Below are positions 1-6,388 of a DNA stretch of 8,955 bases, piece after piece. The notes under the pieces are model-generated. The model worked only from the letters and a program-made list of their open reading frames with translations. It ran no database searches and was not told where the DNA came from. The number at the start of each line of letters is the position of its first letter. Within the stretch, counting starts at the first letter, position 1. Position numbers and translations under genes: made by a program. Source of the stretch: Muribaculaceae bacterium (GTDB taxonomy: Bacteria > Bacteroidota > Bacteroidia > Bacteroidales > Muribaculaceae); assembly GCA_009775125.1 (NCBI GenBank), contig VSPD01000075.1, forward strand, positions 1 through 8,955, given 5' to 3'.

Positions 1-68
1 AACGATACATGATTAATTTCTGTAGACCTGCGGCTTAACATATCAATACATTAATTTATTTTTACGAT

Positions 69-83
69 ATACTTATTAAGTAT
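69..83. repeat. 15-bp AT-rich palindrome downstream of the TPR gene
   Basis: The sequence ATACTTA-T-TAAGTAT is a perfect dyad with 7-bp arms around a single central base. It lies about 40 nt past the stop codon of the minus-strand TPR gene. Read on the minus strand it could fold into a short stem of 5-6 bp, but it is all A/T apart from one pair and lacks a following U-run. It may be a weak terminator, a protein-binding dyad or chance in an AT-rich gap. The rest of positions 1-124 holds no recognisable gene. Confidence 0.3.
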
Positions 84-124
84 TAGTTATAAGTTATGAA
101 GCAGGATAGGATTTTGTTTTGGTG

Positions 125-2104
125 TCAGTTTGTCATACGTTTTATCAGGTTGTAGGCCGAGACGATGCCGAGTTCGCCGGATTTAGACAAGTCGGCAATG
201 CCGGCGGGGCGGTTGCCGAGGCGCAAGTAGATATAGCCTCGGTTGTAGAATGCCTCGCCCATATCGGGTTGCAACTCGATGGCCCGGGTATAAGCGGCCA
301 GGGCCGATGTGTAGTCGCCCATCTCAAAGAGGATGTTGCCTTTGTTGAACCAGGCCATTGCCGTAGTGGGCGACAGCTCGATAGCGCGGTCGAAATCGGC
401 AAGGACATCCGCCAGGGGCGCTACCTGCGGCATATTTGGAGCATTATCTTTTTCAGATGAGCCGGGGTCGGGGAGGGCGGAGGCAAGATAACGGGCCTGA
501 GCGCGCAGGTAATAGGCGAGGGCAAAATCGGGGGTAAGGCTTATTGCTCGGTCGAGGTCGGATATGGCGGCCGCATAATTGCGGACGGTCACGAAATCCA
601 TGGCTCTGCCAATGTAGTCGATAGCGCGAGGTTCGTGGGTTGATAGATATGAGTTGTAATAGTCGATTGACGAGAAATGACGCTGTATGATTTCGGGGTC
701 GGAGAGCATCGGGGGGCGGGACGTTACCACCACGAGGAAGCGCAGCATGCGCGTGGCGTTGAGCTGGTCCACCTCCTTTATATAATATGTGTTACGCCGA
801 AGTTCAGTCGGAGAATCGTAATATGAGAGTTGCATCATCGGTTCAATCTCGACATTTATGTCACGGTTCTGCACCTTGCCGCGAATTGCCGAGTTGTTAT
901 ATTCCTGAGCCATGTCGGTGTTGTTCTCGATTGTGAGAAGCGAACGGAAGCGGCGAGAGGTTTCTTCGTTTTCAGACAGTGATTCGGGGGTGGCGTCGGA
1001 CTCGGTGGCGGATTTGGCGAGGGCGACAGCCTTTTTGTAATCGGCCTGGGCATGAGCCATCTCTCCCTTGCCGCGCATGAATTCGGAGCGCAAGTAGTAC
1101 GCTCCCGAGAAATCGGGGAATCGGTCGATGAGGCGGTCGACATCGGCGATGGCCTCGTCGAAGCGATGTTTTTCACCGTAGATTACCGCGCGATTGTACA
1201 GCGCACGGTAATTGTCGGGGTCGAGCGAGAGCAGGGCGTCGTAGTCGCGCAGGGCTTTGTCGTTGTCGCCAACTTCCATTTCGAGCAAGCCGCGGTTGAA
1301 GAGAGCCACAGGGTTGAGTGGCTCGAGCTGTATGGCATAGTCGTAATCGGCCATTGCGCCGAAATAGTCGTCGAGCGAATATCGGAGGAAGGCCCTGTTG
1401 ATGTACAGGCCGGCAAGACGCGGCTCGAGTTTCACGGCCTCGTTCATGTCGGCAAGCGCGGCCGAGTAGTCCTTTTTGCTGTTTATGGCAATGTCGGCGC
1501 GAAGAATGTAGGCGTTCAGGATGTTGCGGTTTATTTCGAGAGCCTTGTCGATGTCGGCTGACGCGGCGGTGGTGTCGGCCATGGCCAGCCTGAGTTTGGC
1601 CCGGCCGATGTAGCCGTTGTCAAAACCGGGATAATATTTCAGAAGCTCTGCAAACGAAGAATCTGCCTGCTCGTATTTCTTTGTGTCGGTGAGCGCAAGC
1701 GAGCGGTTGAACATAATCTGTCGGTTGCGCGGAAGGAGGCGCAGGGCCTCGTTGTAGTCGGAAATGGCTCCGTCGTTGTTGTCAAGATTCTGTCTTGCCA
1801 CGCCTCGCACTTCCCATGCGTCTGTAAGAAACGGGTTAAGGTCGATGGCTTTTGCCGCATCGGCCTCGGCTCCGGCAAAGTCGTCAAGGTTGATTTTTGC
1901 GATGGCTCGCATCAGGTATGGCTGCGCGAGGTACGGTTTTGCCTGGATGGCCTGGTTGAAGTACTGGATCGACAGCATGTAATCTTCAAAATACAGCGCA
2001 TTTTGCCCTATGCGCATCACCTGCTCGGTGTTGACCTGAGCGGAGGCTGCGGCGTAAGTTGCAAATCCCGTCAGGGCCAGGATATATTTCAGAAGTCGAT
2101 TCAT
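125..2104 (-). CDS. Secreted tetratricopeptide-repeat (TPR) protein, 659 aa
   Basis: Residues 1-22 form a clear signal peptide (basic MNRLLK, hydrophobic core, AASA-Q cleavage region), so the mature protein should lie in the periplasm or be attached to the envelope. No lipobox cysteine is visible. From about residue 26 to 365 there are roughly ten consecutive 34-residue TPR units, with recurring patterns such as A(L/I)xxYxxAIxLxP and NRG. A non-TPR block follows at about 366-490; it includes a hydrophobic strand LRFLVVV near 454-460. Three or four more TPRs run from about 491 to 650, interrupted by an acidic, proline-rich loop at about 541-565. TPR arrays are protein-interaction scaffolds; no catalytic domain is visible and no substrate can be named. 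The signal peptide fixes the start. The gene lies downstream of mlaEF on the same strand, 153 nt away, with a separate -7 element. A role in envelope assembly is only a guess. Confidence 0.9.
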   Translation of the reverse strand: MNRLLKYILALTGFATYAAASAQVNTEQVMRIGQNALYFEDYMLSIQYFNQAIQAKPYLAQPYLMRAIAKINLDDFAGAEADAAKAIDLNPFLTDAWEVRGVARQNLDNNDGAISDYNEALRLLPRNRQIMFNRSLALTDTKKYEQADSSFAELLKYYPGFDNGYIGRAKLRLAMADTTAASADIDKALEINRNILNAYILRADIAINSKKDYSAALADMNEAVKLEPRLAGLYINRAFLRYSLDDYFGAMADYDYAIQLEPLNPVALFNRGLLEMEVGDNDKALRDYDALLSLDPDNYRALYNRAVIYGEKHRFDEAIADVDRLIDRFPDFSGAYYLRSEFMRGKGEMAHAQADYKKAVALAKSATESDATPESLSENEETSRRFRSLLTIENNTDMAQEYNNSAIRGKVQNRDINVEIEPMMQLSYYDSPTELRRNTYYIKEVDQLNATRMLRFLVVVTSRPPMLSDPEIIQRHFSSIDYYNSYLSTHEPRAIDYIGRAMDFVTVRNYAAAISDLDRAISLTPDFALAYYLRAQARYLASALPDPGSSEKDNAPNMPQVAPLADVLADFDRAIELSPTTAMAWFNKGNILFEMGDYTSALAAYTRAIELQPDMGEAFYNRGYIYLRLGNRPAGIADLSKSGELGIVSAYNLIKRMTN

Positions 2105-2108
2105 AACA

Positions 2109-2116
2109 CAAAGGTA
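2109..2116 (-). promoter_or_regulatory. -7 element of the TPR gene promoter
   Basis: On the minus strand these bases read TACCTTTG, an exact match to the Bacteroidetes -7 consensus TAnnTTTG. Only four bases separate it from the ATG at 2104, so transcription would begin at or very near the start codon and the mRNA would be nearly leaderless. The -33 region is a T-run without the usual TTTG. The element overlaps one arm of an inverted repeat. Confidence 0.55.
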
Positions 2117-2152
2117 ATAAATTTTTCAATCAGGGAAAAATTTATTACCTTT
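2110..2152. repeat. Perfect 18-bp inverted repeat with 7-bp spacer
   Basis: The arms 2110-2127 (AAAGGTAATAAATTTTTC) and 2135-2152 are exact reverse complements, separated by AATCAGG. The repeat sits between the end of mlaF and the start of the TPR gene, both on the minus strand, and its left arm contains most of the TPR gene's -7 box. It could be an operator that overlaps the promoter, or a hairpin ending transcripts that come from mlaF. On the minus strand the stem is followed by GTGTT rather than a U-run, so a standard terminator is not obvious; on the plus strand a short T-run (to 2154) follows. The rest of the gap, 2153-2257, shows no gene. Confidence 0.75.
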
Positions 2153-2257
2153 TTATGTTTATGAGCCCCGTTAAAATAAATTAATGTGTTATTCGGTTGC
2201 TGGGCGCGCGAGCCGTGCGGCCCTGCAATATGGGGTTGTTATAGTCTTGACCGGGGA

Positions 2258-3052
2258 TTAGTTGCGGCGTGCCGCGCCCTTGGCAGTGAATCCGTGGGCG
2301 AGGATGTAATCTTTCACTTCCTGGAAAAGGTCGGTAGCGAATACAAAGTCGTTGAGGGCTTCGGATGTGGTGGCGAAAATCTCTTTCATGTTGCCGACCC
2401 ACTCGCGGTGGCCTTTGTAGATGAAAATAATGTTCTCGCCAATGCCGAGCACCGAGTTCATGTCGTGGGTGTTGATAACCGTTGTGATATTGTATTCGTG
2501 TGTGATGTCGCTGAGCAGCTCGTCAATCACAATGGATGTCTTTGGGTCGAGGCCGGAATTCGGTTCGTCGCAGAACAGATATTTTGGATTCAGCGCGATG
2601 GCTCGTGCTATTGCGGCGCGTTTTTGCATGCCTCCCGATATTTCCGACGGGTATTTGTTCTCGGCGCCTTGCAGGTTGACGCGTTCGAGGCAGAACATAG
2701 CCCGGTCGCGTATCTCTCCGCGGCTCATGTCGGTGAACATGACCAGGGGAAACATTACGTTGCCAAGCACGGTCTCGCTGTCGAACAGCGCGGAGCCTTG
2801 GAAGAGCATGCCGATTTCCTTGCGCAACTCTTTCATCTGTTCGGGCGACATGTCGAGCGTGTTTCGTCCGTCGAAAAGAATCTGCCCTTTTTCGGGACGC
2901 AGAAGCCCGACAAGCGATTTCATGAGCACGGTTTTGCCCGAGCCGCTCTGACCGATGATGAGGTTGGTCTTGCCCGTCTGAAAAGTGGCGTTTATATCGA
3001 AAAGCACCGTTTTGTCGTCGAACGACTTTGTGACATTTTTTACCTCGATCAT
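2258..3052 (-). CDS. mlaF: MlaF-like ABC transporter ATPase
   Basis: This 264-residue cytoplasmic ATP-binding subunit should power an MCE/Mla-type lipid transporter. All nucleotide-binding motifs are present: Walker A GQSGSGKT at 34-41, Q-loop Q85, signature ISGGMQKR from 138 with the MQ form typical of the MlaF/Mkl group, Walker B YLFCDEP at 158-164, D-loop SGLDP at 166-170, and switch histidine H196 in NTHD. Its ATG overlaps the stop of the upstream permease gene by 4 nt, which implies translational coupling and a joint complex. In characterised Mla systems the ATPase and permease form the inner-membrane MlaFEDB complex that moves phospholipids between inner and outer membranes; the transport direction here cannot be read from sequence. 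No MlaD (MCE) or MlaB gene is present in the window. The family assignment is secure; the exact substrate is inferred. Confidence 0.93.
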   Translation of the reverse strand: MIEVKNVTKSFDDKTVLFDINATFQTGKTNLIIGQSGSGKTVLMKSLVGLLRPEKGQILFDGRNTLDMSPEQMKELRKEIGMLFQGSALFDSETVLGNVMFPLVMFTDMSRGEIRDRAMFCLERVNLQGAENKYPSEISGGMQKRAAIARAIALNPKYLFCDEPNSGLDPKTSIVIDELLSDITHEYNITTVINTHDMNSVLGIGENIIFIYKGHREWVGNMKEIFATTSEALNDFVFATDLFQEVKDYILAHGFTAKGAARRN

Positions 3053-3798
3053 TGCAGGAGAAGTTTTGTTAAGATTACGTCGAAAAGAAGAATGAGTATC
3101 GAGCTGGATACCACGCCGTCGGTCGACGCCTTGCCTACGTCGAGGGCGCCGCCCTTTACGTAATAGCCGTAGAATGAAGCGACGGATGCGATGATGAAGG
3201 CAAAGAACAGCGATTTAATCAAGCCGTACCATACGTACCATTCTATAAACATGGCCTGCAAGCCGTAGACATATTTCGATACGGTGATAATGTCGGTGAA
3301 TACGGCCACCAGATAGCCGCCGACAATGGAGGTGCCCATGCAAAGAATCACGAGTATCGGCATGAAAAGCACGAAAGCCACTATTTTTGGCAGAACGAGA
3401 TAGTTGGCTGAATTCACGCCCATGATTTCGAGCGCGTCGATTTGCTCGGTGACGCGCATAGTGCCTATTTCCGACGCTATGTTCGAGCCAACCTTGCCGG
3501 CAAGTATGAGGCAGAGGATGGAGTTTGAAAACTCGAGGAGCACAATGTCGCGCGTGGCCAGGCCGACCGAATAGGCCGGAATCAAAGGCGACGTGGTGTT
3601 AAGCTGCATCTGGATGGCGATTACCGCTCCGATAAACACGGAGATAACCAGCACGAGGGGGATGGAGTCGATGCCGAGCTTCGATACTTCGCCGACGGTG
3701 CGCTTCCCAAAAACCGCCCAGCGGTCGGGGATTGAGAATACCCGTTTTGTGAAAAGGCAATATTTGCCAAATGTGGCCAGAGAATCTATGAAAATCAT
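3049..3798 (-). CDS. mlaE: MlaE-like ABC transporter permease
   Basis: This integral membrane protein of 249 residues, counted from the ATG at 3798, belongs to the MlaE/permease family. It has the amphipathic N-terminal segment ending in the RVFSIPDRWAVF region, several hydrophobic membrane helices, and the family's hallmark cytoplasmic loop GKVGSNIASEIGTMRVTEQ followed by IDALEIMGVN. It would form the transmembrane dimer that engages the MCE subunit and the MlaF ATPase encoded next. The open frame extends upstream to an ATG at 3891, but a promoter with its -7 box at 3861-3868 lies inside that extension. The extra 31 residues would therefore not be transcribed, and the start MIFIDSLATFGKY also gives the usual family length. 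The gene ends in a 4-nt overlap with mlaF. Confidence 0.92.
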   Translation of the reverse strand: MIFIDSLATFGKYCLFTKRVFSIPDRWAVFGKRTVGEVSKLGIDSIPLVLVISVFIGAVIAIQMQLNTTSPLIPAYSVGLATRDIVLLEFSNSILCLILAGKVGSNIASEIGTMRVTEQIDALEIMGVNSANYLVLPKIVAFVLFMPILVILCMGTSIVGGYLVAVFTDIITVSKYVYGLQAMFIEWYVWYGLIKSLFFAFIIASVASFYGYYVKGGALDVGKASTDGVVSSSILILLFDVILTKLLLQ

Positions 3799-3860
3799 CT
3801 TTTGTTCAAACTTTGCGGCGATAAAGACAAACAATACGCTGTCATTCAGCCGATTTGACG

Positions 3861-3891
3861 CAAAAGTACGAAAAAACTCATAAACGGGCAA
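3861..3891 (-). promoter_or_regulatory. Promoter of the mlaEF operon
   Basis: Read on the minus strand, TTG at 3891-3889 is followed by 20 bases and then TACTTTTG at 3868-3861. This matches the Bacteroidetes TTG/TTTG-N19-21-TAnnTTTG promoter. Transcription would start around 3855, leaving a leader of roughly 55 nt before the ATG at 3798. The site argues against the longer reading of mlaE that begins at 3891. Confidence 0.65.
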
Positions 3892-3916
3892 GAAAATGGC
3901 GATTCTTGTTGATAAC

Positions 3917-3935
3917 TTTTCGCCGGCGGGGAAAA
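3917..3935. promoter_or_regulatory. Imperfect GC-core dyad between divergent promoters
   Basis: TTTTCGCCGGCGGGGAAAA is a dyad with 9-base arms around a central G and a single mismatch. It lies between the divergent mlaE and tdk promoters, about 20 bp upstream of the tdk -7 box. It could be a binding site for a dimeric regulator; nothing in the window identifies one, and chance is possible. Confidence 0.25.
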
Positions 3936-3955
3936 ATCGTGCAGGAAATAATTCG

Positions 3956-3963
3956 TACCTTTG
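3956..3963 (+). promoter_or_regulatory. -7 element of the tdk promoter
   Basis: TACCTTTG matches the Bacteroidetes -7 consensus TAnnTTTG and lies 29 nt upstream of the tdk ATG, a typical distance. No clear TTTG is found 19-21 nt upstream, so the -33 part is weak. It would drive tdk and probably the genes that follow. Confidence 0.55.
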
Positions 3964-3992
3964 CCGGAAAATCGTCCTAAAATTATAACCCG

Positions 3993-4661
3993 ATGTATCG
4001 CAAGGGAAAATTATATTTCAGATATGGCACCATGGGGTCGGCAAAGACGGCCCTGCTCCTCACCACCGCCTATAATTTTGAGGAGCGCAAGATGAGTTAC
4101 ATGTGCATGAAGCCGGTAATCGACACGCGCGACCATGAAAATGTGATAGCGTCGCGCATCGGTATACGCCGCGAATGTCAATGGATTTTCCATGACACCG
4201 ACTTGTATGCCATGGCTAAAACCAGATATAAGGAAAAAAGCGAGTTTATTCAGTGGTATCTTATCGATGAGGCTCAATTCCTGACCGAGGCGCAGGTCGA
4301 CCAGCTTGCGCGCATTGTCGACGACTTCGGAAGCAATGTGATTTGCTATGGCTTGCGCACCGATTTCCAAAGCCACCTTTTCGAAGGTTCGCGTCGCCTT
4401 TTTGAAATAGCGGACACAATCGACGAGATAAAATCTACCTGTAACTGCGGACGTAAAACCATAATCAATGCCCGTATCGACGGCAATGGCGATTTTGTCG
4501 AGGAGGGAGAGCAGGTGGAGATTGGCGGCGACGACCGCTATGTGGCCGTGTGCCGCAAATGTTGGCGCAACAAGCGCATCGAGCAGGCCTCGCGTGTGGC
4601 TCTGCCGCTTTTTGAGGAAAGCATGGCCGAGGATGCCGATGTGCACGGGGGCGTACAATAA
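3993..4661 (+). CDS. tdk: Thymidine kinase
   Basis: This 222-residue cytosolic type II thymidine kinase phosphorylates thymidine to dTMP with ATP, in pyrimidine salvage. It aligns by eye with the E. coli enzyme along its length: LYFRYGTMGSAKT phosphate-binding loop (12-19), DEAQF at 92-96 with probable catalytic base E93, CYGLRTDF at 118-125, and EGEQVEIGGDDRYVAVC in the substrate-binding lasso region. Four cysteines (C150, C152, C187, C190) fit the structural zinc site. The P-loop has alanine (A17) where the Walker A consensus GxxxxGK[ST] has glycine. I recall SSK/SAK-type variants in some bacterial thymidine kinases, so activity is probably retained. A short tail after about residue 195 is not conserved. 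It is the first gene of the plus-strand cluster, 27 nt before the porQ-like gene. Confidence 0.95.
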   Translation: MYRKGKLYFRYGTMGSAKTALLLTTAYNFEERKMSYMCMKPVIDTRDHENVIASRIGIRRECQWIFHDTDLYAMAKTRYKEKSEFIQWYLIDEAQFLTEAQVDQLARIVDDFGSNVICYGLRTDFQSHLFEGSRRLFEIADTIDEIKSTCNCGRKTIINARIDGNGDFVEEGEQVEIGGDDRYVAVCRKCWRNKRIEQASRVALPLFEESMAEDADVHGGVQ

Positions 4662-4688
4662 ACCTGTGCGGCGTCCGTTATATAAGAC

Positions 4689-5702
4689 ATGAGACGACTC
4701 ATTATTATATTAAGCAGTATTATCGCATGGATGTGTGCGCCGGCGCAGGACGGGTCGGTGGCATACAATTTCTTGAATATACCTATGTCGAACCGGATTT
4801 ACGGTCTTGGAGGCGTGAACATCAGCCTTGTCGACGACGATATATCCACCATAGACCAAAATCCGGCGCTTCTCGGAGGCGAGATGAGCGGACAGGTGTC
4901 GCTTTCGTATATGCGCTATCTCGGCAGCAGCAATTTCGCCGGGCTGCGTTACGGCCATTCGGCCGGCGAGCGGGGAGCCTGGGCGGCCGCCATACAATAT
5001 TTCGGCTATGGGTCCATGACGGAAACCGATGTCGACGGCACCATCATAGGCTCGTTTTCTCCGAAAGACGTGGCCTTCATGGGGGCGTATTCTCACGATA
5101 TCACCGACCGTCTTCGTGGCGGCATAAATTTGAAGATGATATATTCCGGCTATGCCGATTACAGCGCATTTGCCATTGCCACAGATCTGGGCTTGAATTA
5201 TTATGACCCCGACCGCGACCTGTCGCTGTCGGTTGTGGTGGCCAATCTTGGCGGACAAGTCAAACGGTTTAATGAAAGCTATGACCGGCTGCCGATTGAT
5301 TTGCGTTTGGGATGGAGCCAAAGTTTCGGCTCTTTTCCGGTGCGCTTTTCAATCACGGCATGGAATCTGACAAAATGGAATTTGCCGTATTATGAGACCG
5401 GCGACGGCACATCTTCGGAAAAATTTGAAAAAAAAGACTCTTTCAGCTCCAATCTTTTCAGGCATCTTGTTTTTGGCGCCGACCTTGTGGCGTCGCAAAA
5501 CTGGTATCTCGGATTGGGGTATAATTACAAGACGCGCACCGATATGAGCACTTATTCCCGCTCGTTTCTGTCGGGATTCTCGCTTTCGGGCGGTATTCGC
5601 GTTAAGTCGTTTGGCGTGGGCCTGGCATTCGCGCAGCCTCATACCGGCGCCACCACAATTATGTTTAACCTTTCCTGTTCACTCAACGAATTGATAAGAT
5701 GA
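4689..5702 (+). CDS. porQ: PorQ-like outer-membrane beta-barrel protein
   Basis: This 337-residue protein has an N-terminal signal peptide (residues 1-19, cleavage at APA-Q). The N-terminal section contains RIYGLGGVNISLVDDDISTI and the QNPALLGGEMSGQVSL block. The rest alternates aromatic and hydrophobic residues with many glycines, as expected for membrane beta-strands of the FadL/PorV/PorQ type, and it ends in a strand-like tail. Length and motifs match Bacteroidetes proteins named type IX secretion protein PorQ. In Porphyromonas gingivalis, PorQ works with PorU, PorV and PorZ in the cell-surface attachment complex that processes T9SS cargo. No other T9SS gene is in the window, so whether this organism uses a full type IX system is unknown. 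The stop codon overlaps the cmk start in ATGA, indicating co-translation. The family call is confident; the role here is inferred. Confidence 0.85.
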   Translation: MRRLIIILSSIIAWMCAPAQDGSVAYNFLNIPMSNRIYGLGGVNISLVDDDISTIDQNPALLGGEMSGQVSLSYMRYLGSSNFAGLRYGHSAGERGAWAAAIQYFGYGSMTETDVDGTIIGSFSPKDVAFMGAYSHDITDRLRGGINLKMIYSGYADYSAFAIATDLGLNYYDPDRDLSLSVVVANLGGQVKRFNESYDRLPIDLRLGWSQSFGSFPVRFSITAWNLTKWNLPYYETGDGTSSEKFEKKDSFSSNLFRHLVFGADLVASQNWYLGLGYNYKTRTDMSTYSRSFLSGFSLSGGIRVKSFGVGLAFAQPHTGATTIMFNLSCSLNELIR

Positions 5703-6388
5703 AACGAATCATAATAGCCATCGACGGCTATTCGTCGTCGGGCAAAAGCACAATGGCGCGCCAATTGGCGTCTCGTATTGGATACCGTTATATCGACTCC
5801 GGAGCCATGTACCGGGCCGTCACGCTCTATGCCATAGAGCATGGCATGATAACCGATGCAGGCGTGGCCGACGTGGCTGCGATAGAAAAAGAATTGCCCG
5901 GACTTGCCATTGATTTTGCCGTACAGCCCGACGGTTCACAGCATACGCTGCTGTGTGGCCGCGATGTAGAGACGGAGATACGCCAGCTTTATGTGTCCAA
6001 TCATGTGTCGACCATTGCCGCTATCCCTGCCGTGCGCCATGCCTTGGTGAAAATGCAGCAGAAACTTGGCGAAGGGAAGGGAATAGTGATGGACGGGCGC
6101 GACATAGGCACCACGGTATTCCCTGACGCCGAGCTTAAAATTTTTGTCGACGCTTCGGCGCAGACAAGGGCTCAGCGACGTTTTTCCGAACTCATGTCAA
6201 AGGGCGATGCCGTGACATATGAAGAAGTCCTCGCCAATGTGGTGCATCGCGACCATATCGATGAAACCCGTGCGGAAAGCCCGCTCCGACGTGCCGACGA
6301 TGCCGTAAGCCTTGACAATTCCACAATGACAAAGGAGGAGCAGGACGCATGGCTTCTTGAACAATATAATCGCGTGGCAAATGTCTGA
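5699..6388 (+). CDS. cmk: Cytidylate kinase
   Basis: This 229-residue cytosolic enzyme transfers phosphate from ATP to CMP or dCMP, giving CDP or dCDP, and so recycles CMP from RNA and lipid metabolism. Visible motifs are the P-loop GYSSSGKS (10-17), the nucleotide-binding YIDSGAMYRAVT stretch (31-42), GIVMDGRDIGTTVFPDAELKIF (128-149), and the lid sequence RDHIDETR (184-191) with PLRRADDAV and LDNSTM after it. The length is normal for the family. The ATG overlaps the upstream porQ stop by 4 nt, and the last codons overlap ispH by 8 nt. Pairing of cmk with ispH is common in bacteria and is even fused in some Firmicutes. Confidence 0.97.
   Translation: MKRIIIAIDGYSSSGKSTMARQLASRIGYRYIDSGAMYRAVTLYAIEHGMITDAGVADVAAIEKELPGLAIDFAVQPDGSQHTLLCGRDVETEIRQLYVSNHVSTIAAIPAVRHALVKMQQKLGEGKGIVMDGRDIGTTVFPDAELKIFVDASAQTRAQRRFSELMSKGDAVTYEEVLANVVHRDHIDETRAESPLRRADDAVSLDNSTMTKEEQDAWLLEQYNRVANV

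Noticed and set aside
2110..2152. Invertible phase-variation promoter suggested by the inverted repeat
   Set aside because: The spacer between the arms is only 7 bp and contains no promoter, so inversion would not switch expression; no recombinase gene is in the window.
2186..3163. A 325-codon plus-strand frame opposite mlaF and mlaE
   Set aside because: It is the antisense shadow of genes with intact ABC transporter motifs; its translation shows no recognisable family.
4011..4658. A 215-codon minus-strand frame opposite tdk
   Set aside because: The plus-strand frame is a full thymidine kinase; the reverse frame has no recognisable domain and no promoter of its own.
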